The notes beneath the pieces are model-generated. The model had not been told where the DNA came from and did no database searches. It saw only the letters and a list, made by a program, of their open reading frames with translations. A stretch of 64,000 nt of DNA from Pseudomonas monsensis (GTDB taxonomy: Bacteria > Pseudomonadota > Gammaproteobacteria > Pseudomonadales > Pseudomonadaceae): contig NZ_CP077087.1 of NCBI RefSeq assembly GCF_014268495.2, positions 3,537,501 to 3,601,500 of the forward strand. Direction: 5' to 3'. Positions 33,019-41,375 of this stretch are shown one piece after another. Numbering within the stretch: position 1 is the stretch's first letter; each line of letters begins with the position of its first letter. The translations under genes and the position numbers were made by a program.

Positions 33019-34653
33019 ATGAACAGCTTGCGCAGTGTGTCGATCAGCCGACGCTTGTGGCTCATTTTGATTGTGGCGGTGGTCATGTTGCTGACCTTGG
33101 GCGTGTTGATGCTCAAGCAGATCCACGACGACCTGTATCACGCCAAAGCCCAGAAAACCCAACACGTGGTGCAGACCGCCAGTGGCCTGCTGAGCTATTA
33201 CCACGACCTTGAAACGGCCGGCACCCTGAGCAAAGAGGCCGCGCAGAAGCAGGCGCTCACCGCCATCCGTGGCTTGCGCTACGACCAGAGCGATTACTTC
33301 TGGATTAACGACCTCACGCCCGTGATGGTCATGCACCCGACCAACCCGAAACTCGAAGGCCAGAACCTCTCGGCGATCCGCGATCCGGACGGCTTTGCGG
33401 TGTTCAACGAGATGGTCGCCATCGCCCGATCCAAAGGCGCCGGCATGGTCAATTACCGCTGGCCGAAACCCGGTGCGAGCGAGCCGGTGGCCAAGACCTC
33501 CTACGTCAAACTGTTCGAACCGTGGGGTTGGGTGCTGGGCTCCGGCGTGTATATCGACGATGTTCAGGCCGAGTTTCAGGGCCAGGTGATCAAGGCGTCG
33601 GTAATCGGCCTGGTCATCGCACTGATCATGGCCATGCTGGTGATCCTTATCGCGCGCAGCATCGTTCGTCCGCTGCAGGAAACCGTGAACGCCATGGCCA
33701 ACATCGCCAGCGGCGAAAGCGATCTGACCCGTAGCCTCGATACTCACGGCAAGGATGAAGTCACTGAGCTGGCGCATCACTTCAACGCGTTCACCGCCAA
33801 ACTGCGCCGAGTGATCGGCGACTTGCAGGTGTCGGCCAGTGCCCTTGGCCAGTCGTCCAGCGAGCTGGGCAACGATGCCACGCAGGCGCAGCAACGTAGC
33901 CAGCAGCAGTCGCAGCAGATGGAGCTGGTAGCCACCGCGATCAACGAAGTGACCTACGGCGTGCAGGATGTGGCGAAAAACGCCGAGCATGCCGCTGCCG
34001 AAATGCGTGACGCCGAAGCACAGGCGCAACAGGGCCAGATCAACATCGACGGCAGTTTGCAGCAGATCGACCGGCTATCCGGCACCATCGACCAGGCCGT
34101 GGAGGTGATTCACACCCTCGCCGCCGAGAGTACGCAAATCGGTAGCGTGCTGGAGGTGATTCGCTCGATTGCCGAACAGACCAACCTCCTCGCCCTCAAC
34201 GCCGCCATCGAAGCCGCGCGGGCCGGCGAGCAAGGTCGCGGCTTTGCCGTGGTGGCCGATGAAGTGCGCCTGCTGGCTCAGCGCACGCAGAAGTCGACCG
34301 CAGAGATCCAGTCGATGATCGAGCGCTTGCAGAATCATTCCGAGGCAGCGGTCAAGGTCATCGGCGACAGCAGCAAGGCGTCGCAGCTGACCATTGAGCA
34401 GGCCGGACTGGCTGGGGCAAGTCTGAATGCCATCGGCCAGGCCTTGCGCAATCTCAATGGCCTGAATGCCTCGATCGCCAGCGCCACCCTGCAACAGGCG
34501 CACGTGGTCGAGGACATCAATCAGAACGTGACTCAGGCGGCCGGGTTATCCCATAGCACGGCGCTGGCGGCAGAACAGTCGAGCGTGGCCAGTGTGAGGC
34601 TGGGGCAGTTGAGTGAACAACTGAACCAGTTGCTGCGCCAGTTCCGCGTCTGA
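33019..34653 (+). CDS. Methyl-accepting chemotaxis protein with sCache sensor
   Basis: 544 residues from the ATG at 33019, preceded by CCGGAGTGACAGCGTT. TM1 is about residues 12-32. A periplasmic single-Cache (sCache_2) domain spans 36-185, with YDQSDYFWINDL and EPWGWVLGSGVYIDD at its ends. TM2 is 192-213, followed by HAMP and the signalling hairpin with tip EQTNLLALNAAIEAARAGEQGRGFAVVADEVR. sCache_2 receptors in pseudomonads often sense C2-C3 carboxylic acids, but the ligand here is not shown. It lacks a CheR-tethering tail. Confidence 0.92.
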   Translation: MNSLRSVSISRRLWLILIVAVVMLLTLGVLMLKQIHDDLYHAKAQKTQHVVQTASGLLSYYHDLETAGTLSKEAAQKQALTAIRGLRYDQSDYFWINDLTPVMVMHPTNPKLEGQNLSAIRDPDGFAVFNEMVAIARSKGAGMVNYRWPKPGASEPVAKTSYVKLFEPWGWVLGSGVYIDDVQAEFQGQVIKASVIGLVIALIMAMLVILIARSIVRPLQETVNAMANIASGESDLTRSLDTHGKDEVTELAHHFNAFTAKLRRVIGDLQVSASALGQSSSELGNDATQAQQRSQQQSQQMELVATAINEVTYGVQDVAKNAEHAAAEMRDAEAQAQQGQINIDGSLQQIDRLSGTIDQAVEVIHTLAAESTQIGSVLEVIRSIAEQTNLLALNAAIEAARAGEQGRGFAVVADEVRLLAQRTQKSTAEIQSMIERLQNHSEAAVKVIGDSSKASQLTIEQAGLAGASLNAIGQALRNLNGLNASIASATLQQAHVVEDINQNVTQAAGLSHSTALAAEQSSVASVRLGQLSEQLNQLLRQFRV

Positions 34654-34723
34654 CCTAAATCACAATGAGGGCGTCAGCCTGTTAGCCATCAGTTGTGTCA
34701 GACACCCATTCAGTGTCTGACCT

Positions 34724-34756
34724 ACCGCCATCGCCAGCAGGTTGGCTCCCACAGGT
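34724..34756. repeat. Single REP unit
   Basis: CCGCCATCGCCAGCAGGTTG and then GCTCCCACAGG: one arm of the common REP type, without a clear partner, between the chemoreceptor and pnuC. Confidence 0.55.
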
Positions 34757-34836
34757 CTTCGTGGGGCGACGTTTAATCCGCCAACAGCGTTTTTGGGTAC
34801 AATCCGCCCCCTCCTCAATTCCTCCAAGGAACCCAC

Positions 34837-35400
34837 ATGTCCGGGCTTGAACTGTTTGCCGCCGCCCTCGGCGTGATCGCCGTCTGGCTGACGGTCAAAC
34901 AGAATCCATGGTGCTGGCCGATCGGGTTGGTCATGGTGCTGCTGTACAGCTGGATCTTCTATGACGTGAAGCTGTACTCGGACATGTTGCTGCAAGTGAT
35001 CTACGCCGCGCTGCAAGTCTACGGCTGGTGGCAATGGACCCAGGCCGGGACGATGCACGATGGCCGTGAAGTGACACGTCTTGATCGACGTTCGCTGCTG
35101 ATCGGCCTGAGCATCGGCGCCGTCGGCAGCGGGCTGCTTGGCGCCGCCATGGCCTACTGGACCGACGCTGCACAGCCGTGGCTCGACGCAGCGCTCACCG
35201 GTTTCAGCCTGGTGGCGCAACTGTGGATGGCGCAGAAACGTCTGCAATGCTGGGTGTTGTGGTTCGTGCTCGACGTGATTTTCGTCGGCCTCTTTCTTTA
35301 TAAAGGCCTGTACCTCACGGCTGCCCTCTATGGGTTGTTCACGCTGATTGCGGTTCAGGGCTTTCGCGAATGGCGCGCCGACCCGGCGTTGCGCCCATGA
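34837..35400 (+). CDS. pnuC: PnuC nicotinamide riboside transporter
   Basis: 187 residues with about seven short helices. The family motifs are WLTVKQNPWCWPIGLVMVLLY (residues 19-39) and LLQVIYAALQVYGWWQW (51-67), with the repeat NPxxWPxG and YGWWQW. PnuC is a facilitator for nicotinamide riboside; uptake is driven by intracellular phosphorylation. TACAAT near 34798 is a -10 candidate, and CTCCAAGGAACCCAC precedes the start. Its stop overlaps the kinase start in ATGA. Confidence 0.92.
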   Translation: MSGLELFAAALGVIAVWLTVKQNPWCWPIGLVMVLLYSWIFYDVKLYSDMLLQVIYAALQVYGWWQWTQAGTMHDGREVTRLDRRSLLIGLSIGAVGSGLLGAAMAYWTDAAQPWLDAALTGFSLVAQLWMAQKRLQCWVLWFVLDVIFVGLFLYKGLYLTAALYGLFTLIAVQGFREWRADPALRP

Positions 35401-35921
35401 AAGTGGTGGTGCTGACCGGCCCCGAATCCACCGGCAAGAGCTGGCTGGCAGCGGGCCTTCAACAACAGTTCGGCGGCGTGCGGGTGGACGAATATGTACG
35501 CTGGTTCATCGAGCAGAATCCGCGTGACACCCGCTTGAGCGATATTCCCCAGATCGCTCGAGGCCAGTTGCAATGGGAAGATCAGGCGCGTGCGCAACGC
35601 CCCTCGCTGCTGATTCTCGACACCCACCTGCTGAGCAATATCCTCTGGAGCCAGACGTTGTTCGGCGATTGCCCGGACTGGCTGGAACCGGAACTGCTGG
35701 CCCGGCATTACGATCTGCACCTGCTGTTGTCCCCGGAACACATCGACTGGACCGACGACGGCCAGCGCTGTCAGCCGGATCTGGACCAGCGCCTGGCGTT
35801 TTACCAAGCCACGCACAATTGGCTGCAAACCCATCATCAGCGCTATCAGGTGATTCAGGGCGATTGGGCCGGGCGTCAGGCCCAGGCCTTTGCTGCGGTG
35901 GCGGATCTACTGGCTGCCTGA
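35397..35921 (+). CDS. NadR-like ribosylnicotinamide kinase / P-loop ATPase
   Basis: 174 residues from the ATG overlapping the pnuC stop. Walker A GPESTGKS at residues 8-15; LILDTHLLSNILWSQTLFG carries the catalytic-type Asp, and HIDWTDDGQR resembles the lid of the kinase domain of NadR. Only the kinase (NRK) domain is present; the NadR repressor and adenylyltransferase domains are missing. Coupling to pnuC indicates phosphorylation of imported nicotinamide riboside to NMN, trapping it for NAD synthesis. Confidence 0.88.
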   Translation: MKVVVLTGPESTGKSWLAAGLQQQFGGVRVDEYVRWFIEQNPRDTRLSDIPQIARGQLQWEDQARAQRPSLLILDTHLLSNILWSQTLFGDCPDWLEPELLARHYDLHLLLSPEHIDWTDDGQRCQPDLDQRLAFYQATHNWLQTHHQRYQVIQGDWAGRQAQAFAAVADLLAA

Positions 35922-35985
35922 CCCGGCTTAACGCGCGCCTTTCCCCTGCGGGTACTCCCTGTTTTGAGGGCAAAGTGTCCGTTCC

Positions 35986-36160
35986 TGAAACACTCGCCCG
36001 AGTGCAAAGTGGCCGTTTCAGCGGCATTCTTCGCTTTGTCACACGAGGTGTTACACCAGTGAAACACCTCCGCGCAAACCCTTGTTCCAGAGCTTTATGG
36101 CACCAACAGACGACCTCACAGCCGGGTGGCTGTATCAGCGTTGAAACAGGTTATGTTTCA
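35986..36160. promoter_or_regulatory. Cluster of TGAAACA dyads, putative enhancer sites
   Basis: Three groups of related inverted repeats. (a) TGAAAC 35986-35991 and GTTTCA 36015-36020, enclosing the perfect CACTCG-CC-CGAGTG (35991-36004). (b) TGTTACA-N4-TGAAACA at 36049-36066, nested in GAGGTGTT-N10-AACACCTC (36045-36070). (c) Perfect TGAAACA-N5-TGTTTCA at 36142-36160. The recurrence of one 7-mer in dyads upstream of a -24/-12 promoter suggests binding by a dimeric enhancer-binding protein. Confidence 0.6.
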
Positions 36161-36211
36161 TTAGCGCACACCTTTCTCACAACCCATTGAATTTAAAAAA
36201 TAATTCAAAAG

Positions 36212-36227
36212 CGGCACAGCTTTCGCT
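36212..36227 (+). promoter_or_regulatory. Putative sigma54 (-24/-12) promoter of fapA
   Basis: GG at 36213-36214 and GC at 36225-36226 have the required 10-bp spacing; the sequence CGGCACAGCTTTCGCT compares with TGGCACG-N4-TTGCW. The predicted start of transcription is near 36238, about 43 bp before fapA. Confidence 0.7.
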
Positions 36228-36280
36228 CTCTCCTTCCCAACGCTGACAAGAGCCAGCCCACTGAAGAAGGAATTGCCGCC

Positions 36281-36730
36281 GTGGGGAACTTCAATAAAGG
36301 CCTGACCTGCCTTCTGCTGATTGGATCGGCAGCCAGCACATTCATCAGTTTCAACGTTCAGGCCGAAGGCAATGGCGTGATCGTTCTTAACCGCGACGTC
36401 CAGCCCATTCCCATCGGGCGCAGCGGCGGCAAAGACCCCTATCCCACCACGGTCAATGCCAACCCTTCCAGTCGAATCAATCAAGCGATGACCAGCACCG
36501 AACTCAATGACGGTGACTTTGCCAGTGTCGCCAGCGGCAGTTCGATTCGCAGCAACGTGATCACGCCGAACTCGGACATGCCCGGCATGAACGTACTGAC
36601 CAACCCCAACGGCCTGCCAGGCATGAGTGGCGGACACGGCGGCGGTGGCGGCGGCACGATTTCCAACACGATCAATCGCTCGCTGAGCAGCGGTCTGGCA
36701 CCGCTGACCCGCATGGCTGGAGGCCAATGA
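36281..36730 (+). CDS. fapA: FapA, functional amyloid chaperone/subunit
   Basis: 149 residues from a GTG start preceded by GAAGAAGG. A signal peptide (to about residue 28, ...NVQAEG) precedes a mature region with VIVLNRDVQPIPIGR, SSRINQAMTSTELNDGDFASVASGSSIRSNVITP and a GGHGGGGGG run. FapA is a periplasmic chaperone-like protein influencing how FapB and FapC assemble. It is the first gene of fapABCDEF; fapB starts one base after its stop. The promoter is a likely sigma54 site. Confidence 0.9.
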   Translation: MGNFNKGLTCLLLIGSAASTFISFNVQAEGNGVIVLNRDVQPIPIGRSGGKDPYPTTVNANPSSRINQAMTSTELNDGDFASVASGSSIRSNVITPNSDMPGMNVLTNPNGLPGMSGGHGGGGGGTISNTINRSLSSGLAPLTRMAGGQ

Positions 36731-36731
36731 G

Positions 36732-37307
36732 ATGAATCATTCCCTTCTGCTGCTTGCCCTTTTCGGCTGTGCCGGTGCAATGGCCGCCGATCCCGTTTCA
36801 GTGAACAACGCCGACATTCAGGACACCGGTATCCAGTACCGCGGCAACTTCAACGTTAACCAGGCCGCCGGCGACCAGATGCAACAGACCAACACCAAGG
36901 CGATCGCCATCGGCACCAATGCCAGCGCTACGACCATCGTCAGGCAAACACTTGATACACCTGCCAACCCGTCGATGAACGCCAGCACCACCATTGGCGG
37001 CAATTCTTTCAGTAATGGTAACGGGATCCTGGGTGTGAACCAGGGTGCCGGTGCCAACAACCAGATGGCCAACGTGACACGCGTCAGCATCAGTGCTGCC
37101 CCGCAGAGCGTTGACGACAGTGCCCTTTCACAACAGAACGTGGCGCTTTTACCGAGCTCAGGAGCAACTGGTACCTCATCCGGCAGTCGCCAGGTCACGA
37201 CAAGTGATCAGGCCTTCACCGGCAGCCGAGGGGTAATCCAGGTGAACCAGAGTGCCGGGGTGGGGAACCGAATGGCTAACACCCTGAGCATCCGGGTCGC
37301 AGACTGA
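36732..37307 (+). CDS. fapB: FapB, minor amyloid (nucleator) subunit
   Basis: 191 residues with a signal peptide (MNHSLLLLALFGCAGAMA). The mature protein has three imperfect amyloid repeats built on V-N-Q-x-A-G-x-x-N-x-x-A-N: NVNQAAGDQMQQTN (~40-53), GVNQGAGANNQMAN (~100-113) and QVNQSAGVGNRMAN (~171-184), separated by Ser/Thr/Ala-rich linkers. FapB is a fibril component thought to nucleate FapC. The spacing to fapC is 73 bp, with no terminator. Confidence 0.92.
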   Translation: MNHSLLLLALFGCAGAMAADPVSVNNADIQDTGIQYRGNFNVNQAAGDQMQQTNTKAIAIGTNASATTIVRQTLDTPANPSMNASTTIGGNSFSNGNGILGVNQGAGANNQMANVTRVSISAAPQSVDDSALSQQNVALLPSSGATGTSSGSRQVTTSDQAFTGSRGVIQVNQSAGVGNRMANTLSIRVAD

Positions 37308-37380
37308 CCCAAACAACAAAAGCAGTGCAATTAGAAAGTACCAACACTTAACCAACTAATAAGCACGATGGAGAAACACC

Positions 37381-38388
37381 ATGAAACCTACAATGGCTCT
37401 CAAACCACTGGTTTTCGCACTTGCAGCAGTGATGGCAATCGCAGCACAGGCAGGCGGTCGTGATGACGATCATGGTAACGGGCACGGCAATGGTCATGGC
37501 AACCATGAACCAAAAGGCCCTACCCTGGAACAACTTCTGCAAATCGGCGCCGGCGCTGGTGCTGCCGTACTCGACACGCAGAACAGCGATGGCAACCTGG
37601 TTGGCAACCAAGGCACCAAAAATGATGCCTCCGTTCGCGACTCCGCCAATGGCACCAACGGCAACGTCGGCATGAACAACACCGCCGGGGATGGCAACCA
37701 ACAAGACAACGCCGCTGCACTGGCAACTGCCGACGAAAGCTTCATCTTCGGCAGTGCCGTGTCCGTTTCCAGCGCGACTCAGGTCAACAACAACAACGCG
37801 GTTGCCAACTACTCCACAACCAACAATGCCAGCCTCAACAACGTGGGTAACGGTGGTTCCGGCAACATCGGTGTGAACAACAGTGCCGGCAACTTTAACC
37901 AACAGAAAAACAACCTGGCCATCGCTGTATCCGGTGGTCGTGTAGCTAACGCTGCTGCCGCTGCCAACCAAAGCTCCACTGGGTTGACTGTGTCCAACAA
38001 CGGCACTCAAACCTACAAAACCGATACTCTGAGAGGCACCTTCACCGCTGCCGGCGCATTCGTGGCAGCTGGCAAAGCGACCATCGAAGGCGACAAAGGC
38101 CATGGTGGTGGCGGTTATGGCGACAACGACCGTGGTAATGGCGGCTACGGCGGCAGCAAAGATCAGAAAGCGACCTTTGAAGCTGTCGGCATCTTCGGTC
38201 TCGCTGGTGTAACCACGCAACAAGTGCTGACCCCAGACGGCTGGAAAAACCCTGTGACCAACAATGCAAACATCTCCAACGTTGGTAACAACTTCTCCGG
38301 CAACGCTGGTTACAACAACGCCGCAGGTGTTGGCAACCAACAAAGCAACTCGCTGTCCATCGCTGCAGGTTGCAAAGCCTGCATGTAA
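37381..38388 (+). CDS. fapC: FapC, major amyloid fibre subunit
   Basis: 335 residues. Signal peptide to about residue 24, then a DHGNGHGNGHGN-type His/Gly linker. Three amyloid repeats rich in Asn and Gln end in MNNTAGDGNQQDN (~98-110), VNNSAGNFNQQKNN (~165-178) and YNNAAGVGNQQSN (~311-323). The linker between repeats 2 and 3 has GHGGGGYGDNDRGNGGYGG. It ends with the conserved C331-x-x-C334. FapC is the main component of extracellular Fap fibrils used in biofilms. A strong GATGGAGAAACACC leader and a downstream hairpin suit high expression. Confidence 0.94.
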   Translation: MKPTMALKPLVFALAAVMAIAAQAGGRDDDHGNGHGNGHGNHEPKGPTLEQLLQIGAGAGAAVLDTQNSDGNLVGNQGTKNDASVRDSANGTNGNVGMNNTAGDGNQQDNAAALATADESFIFGSAVSVSSATQVNNNNAVANYSTTNNASLNNVGNGGSGNIGVNNSAGNFNQQKNNLAIAVSGGRVANAAAAANQSSTGLTVSNNGTQTYKTDTLRGTFTAAGAFVAAGKATIEGDKGHGGGGYGDNDRGNGGYGGSKDQKATFEAVGIFGLAGVTTQQVLTPDGWKNPVTNNANISNVGNNFSGNAGYNNAAGVGNQQSNSLSIAAGCKACM

Positions 38389-38402
38389 TCGCGATCGAAA
38401 CG

Positions 38403-38425
38403 AAAGCCCCGGAAACGGGGCTTTT
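38403..38425 (+). terminator. Intra-operon hairpin between fapC and fapD
   Basis: AAAGCCCCG, a GAAA loop and CGGGGCTTTT form a perfect stem with a short T run 15 bp after the fapC stop. It looks like a partial terminator or 3'-stabilising structure for the fapABC message. Confidence 0.85.
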
Positions 38426-38451
38426 CCTCAGTCCGCAAAGGCGTATCGATC

Positions 38452-39132
38452 ATGCGTAAAACTGCCCTTTTCGCTCTGCTTTGTGTCTGTGGCCTGACTC
38501 AGGCCGGTCAGATGCCCGTGGCTGCCCTGCCCGGTGGCACGCTGATCTACAAGGACGTGCAAAGCATTCGTGAGCGCAAGTTTGCCGACATTGTCGAACA
38601 GAAAACCGATTTCAGCTGCGGCGCTGCCGCCCTGGCAACGGTGTTACGCCAGGCCTATTGGCTCGACGTCGATGAGGAGCACATCATCAAAGGCATGCTG
38701 GTCAACGCAGACCAGGACCTTGTTCGTACTCAAGGGTTTTCCATGCTCGACATGAAGCGCTACATAGAAAGCATCGGCATGCGCGCCAGGGGCTACAAGA
38801 TCCCACCGGAAAAACTCGACGCTGTAACCATCCCGGTGGTGGTACTGATGGAAATTCGCGGCTACAAGCATTTCGTCGTGCTGCAGCGTTCGGACAAGGA
38901 TTGGGTTTACATCGGAGACCCGGTACTCGGCCATAAACGCTACAAACATGATGACTTTGTCAAAGGTTGGAACGGCATCGTTTTCGCCATCGTCGGTCCC
39001 GGATATGACAAGGCCAACGCCTTGCGTAGCCCTCCTGTACCGCTGACGGCCAAGAACAAGCTAGATGGCTTCAACCCGGTCAAAGATGCTGAATTGATGG
39101 ACTTCGGGTTCATACAGAGCGACTTCTTTTAA
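38452..39132 (+). CDS. fapD: FapD, C39-family cysteine peptidase of the Fap system
   Basis: 226 residues. A short signal peptide (residues 1-18) places it in the periplasm. The C39 fold has Q50, nucleophile C56 (DFSCGAAAL), H140 (YKHFVVL) and D156 (IGDPVLG). FapD is needed for Fap export/assembly, probably by processing FapF or another partner. It is separated from fapC by a hairpin and is expected to be less expressed. All catalytic residues are retained. Confidence 0.92.
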   Translation: MRKTALFALLCVCGLTQAGQMPVAALPGGTLIYKDVQSIRERKFADIVEQKTDFSCGAAALATVLRQAYWLDVDEEHIIKGMLVNADQDLVRTQGFSMLDMKRYIESIGMRARGYKIPPEKLDAVTIPVVVLMEIRGYKHFVVLQRSDKDWVYIGDPVLGHKRYKHDDFVKGWNGIVFAIVGPGYDKANALRSPPVPLTAKNKLDGFNPVKDAELMDFGFIQSDFF

Positions 39133-39176
39133 TCGCCGATTATAAAGAATGGGGCTGGATGTCCCGGGAGCAGCAA

Positions 39177-39923
39177 ATGAAAACCTCATACTGGCTGGCC
39201 GCCGCCTGCCTGGCAGCGAGCGCGTCAGGCTATGCCAATGCAGGATTCAAACCTATCGAGATACAGGACAAGGAGTTGTCCGAACTACGTGGTCGTTACG
39301 TCATGCCGGGGCGGATTATCAGCTTCGGCATTGTCATGAGCAGTACCTGGCGCAACGCCAGTGGCGATCTGATCGGGGCTTCGACCTCGATGCAACTTCA
39401 AGCTGCAACGGTAAAACCTGAATTCTATGTGCAAACGATCAAGGAGCACGGCAACGGCAGCACCCTCGCGACGGGTACCGGCACGATCTCCGGTGGCGCC
39501 GGCCTCAACAGCAGCCAGGGCGTGACCCAGAGCGTACGCGCCGCCGGCGACGGCAACACCGCCAATAACAATGTCGCCATCAATGTAAAAGAAGCCAACA
39601 CCCCTCCACCACTGGCGCCCGCACAAGGCCAGGCCCTCATGGCCGGGCAGACCATCGGTGCCAGCAACGCCGCCGGCAGCGTCGCCGTTTCGGCCTCCGG
39701 CAGTGGCGTGCAGATGGCGATCCAGGCCTCGGGAAACCAGGGCACGGCGCTGCAACAAGTCGCTCAGGGTGGCCTGCTGCAGAACACGCGCTTGCTGGGC
39801 AGTGCCAACGTGGTCAACAACATGACTCAACTCAACGTCGTCCTGAACAATAACGGTATGAGCGCCGGTGCACTGGACTGCAACCTGACTCAACTCAGGG
39901 CACTACGCAATATCGGATATTGA
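39177..39923 (+). CDS. fapE: FapE, minor extracellular Fap component
   Basis: 248 residues from the ATG at 39177, which has GGGAG seven bases upstream; an ATG 18 bp earlier is less well placed. Signal peptide to about residue 22 (...SGYANA). The mature protein contains a FapB/C-like repeat (GVTQSVRAAGDGNTANNN), Ala/Ser/Gly-rich stretches and the C-terminal LDCNLTQLRALRNIGY with a single cysteine. FapE is a minor fibril-associated protein. It precedes fapF by 45 bp. Confidence 0.9.
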   Translation: MKTSYWLAAACLAASASGYANAGFKPIEIQDKELSELRGRYVMPGRIISFGIVMSSTWRNASGDLIGASTSMQLQAATVKPEFYVQTIKEHGNGSTLATGTGTISGGAGLNSSQGVTQSVRAAGDGNTANNNVAINVKEANTPPPLAPAQGQALMAGQTIGASNAAGSVAVSASGSGVQMAIQASGNQGTALQQVAQGGLLQNTRLLGSANVVNNMTQLNVVLNNNGMSAGALDCNLTQLRALRNIGY

Positions 39924-39968
39924 ACTACGCTGAGTCTCGATCATTGGGCTTAAAGGGACGGCTTATTC

Positions 39969-41276
39969 ATGTATCGATCAGTATCACTGCGTGCCGCTGT
40001 ATGTTTGAGCACACTTCTACCTGCAGCAATGCTGCAAGCGGCACCGGACGCCGACGTAGAGGCCCTGAAACAAGAGCTTCTGGAGCTGAAGCAACGCTAC
40101 GAAGTACAACAAAAGGCCCTGGCGGTGCTCGAACAACGGGTCCGCCAGGTCGAAGACCAGCCGGCGGCACCGCAACCGAAACGTCTGGCCAAGTCGCCGT
40201 CTGACATGAAAGGCAATCCCAAAGTGGCTACCGGTACCGGTGCCGCCGCAGCGTCGGGGGGCGCGGCTGGGGGCAGTGGTGCTTCTTACGGGCAATCGCT
40301 GGCAGACGATTCGCAACCGGCACAGAGTGTGTCCAACCTGTACGACGAGGCCAGCGGCTTCTTCGGCGGGGGCAAATTCAGCGTTGAAACCGGCATCACC
40401 TATTCGCGCTACGACACCCGTCAGTTGATCCTCAACGGCTTCCTGGCACTGGACTCGATCTTTCTCGGCAACATCAACCTGGACCGGATCAAGGCCGACA
40501 CCTGGACCCTCGACCTCACGGGTCGCTACAACTTCGACAACCGCTGGCAGTTCGACCTGAACGTGCCGGTGGTCTACCGCAGTTCGACTTATCAGTCCGG
40601 CGGCGGCAATGGCGGCGCATCTAACGTCACCACCGAACAGGACGTTGATCGCGATCCAACCATCGGCGACGTCAACTTCGGCATCGCCTACAAGTTCCTC
40701 GACGAGTCGGTCAACACGCCGGATGCCGTAGTCACCTTGCGCGTCAAGGCGCCTACCGGCAAGGATCCGTTCGGGATCAAACTGCGCCAGACCGACGCCA
40801 ACTCCAACCTGTTCGTGCCGGACACCCTGCCGACGGGCAACGGCGTCTGGTCGGTCACGCCGGGGATCTCGCTGGTCAAGACGTTCGATCCGGCCGTGCT
40901 GTTCGGCAGCTTGTCCTACACCCACAACCTGGAGGAATCGTTTGACGACATCAGCTCCACCGTCAACCAGAAAAACCCGGGCAAGGTGAAGATCGGCGAC
41001 AGCTTCCAGATCGGCGCCGGTGTCGCGTTTGCGCTGAACGAGAAGATGAGTATGTCGTTCTCGATGTCTGACCTGGTGCAGCGCAAGAGCAAGCTGAAAC
41101 AGGATGGCGGCGATTGGCAATCGGTGGTGTCCAGCGACGCCAACGCCGGTTACTTCAACGTCGGCATGACCATTGCAGCCACCGACAACCTGACCATTGT
41201 TCCAAACCTGTCGATCGGTCTGACCGACGATGCCCCGGACTTTTCCTTTAGCCTGAAATTCCCGTACTACTTCTAA
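39969..41276 (+). CDS. fapF: FapF, outer-membrane Fap secretion channel
   Basis: 435 residues. Signal peptide to about residue 24 (...MLQAAPDAD). A coiled coil follows at about residues 28-65 (VEALKQELLELKQRYEVQQKALAVLEQRV). A Gly/Ala/Pro linker leads into a beta-barrel from about 135 to the terminal aromatic residue (KFPYYF, the outer-membrane signal). FapF forms a trimeric channel, gated by the N-terminal helical plug, that passes FapB, FapC and FapE. Last gene of the operon, with a long palindrome after it. Confidence 0.93.
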   Translation: MYRSVSLRAAVCLSTLLPAAMLQAAPDADVEALKQELLELKQRYEVQQKALAVLEQRVRQVEDQPAAPQPKRLAKSPSDMKGNPKVATGTGAAAASGGAAGGSGASYGQSLADDSQPAQSVSNLYDEASGFFGGGKFSVETGITYSRYDTRQLILNGFLALDSIFLGNINLDRIKADTWTLDLTGRYNFDNRWQFDLNVPVVYRSSTYQSGGGNGGASNVTTEQDVDRDPTIGDVNFGIAYKFLDESVNTPDAVVTLRVKAPTGKDPFGIKLRQTDANSNLFVPDTLPTGNGVWSVTPGISLVKTFDPAVLFGSLSYTHNLEESFDDISSTVNQKNPGKVKIGDSFQIGAGVAFALNEKMSMSFSMSDLVQRKSKLKQDGGDWQSVVSSDANAGYFNVGMTIAATDNLTIVPNLSIGLTDDAPDFSFSLKFPYYF

Positions 41277-41286
41277 AGCCACAGCA

Positions 41287-41364
41287 AAAGATCGCAGTCT
41301 GCGGCAGCTCCTACAGAGATTACACATCTCTCATGCAGGAGCTGCCGCAGGCTGCGATCTTTTG
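41287..41364. terminator. Long palindrome, bidirectional terminator between fapF and regulator
   Basis: Arms AAAAGATCGCAGTCTGCGGC (41286-41305) and GCCGCAGGCTGCGATCTTTT (41344-41363), continued inwards by AGCTCCT and AGGAGCT, with T runs on both strands. The GATCGCAG...CTGCGGCAG type recurs as an intergenic repeat in pseudomonads. Confidence 0.75.
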
Positions 41365-41375
41365 ATCTTCGGCGT

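Larger units (their letters stand above)
35922..36280 (+). promoter_or_regulatory. fap operon control region
   Basis: A 359-bp gene-free stretch of lower GC content than its surroundings, holding a cluster of dyads (35986-36160) and a sigma54-type promoter (36212-36227). A leader of about 43 bp with GAAGAAGG before the GTG start of fapA follows. No small gene is apparent. This layout (enhancer sites 50-230 bp upstream of a -24/-12 promoter) is that of an enhancer-dependent operon. Confidence 0.7.
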
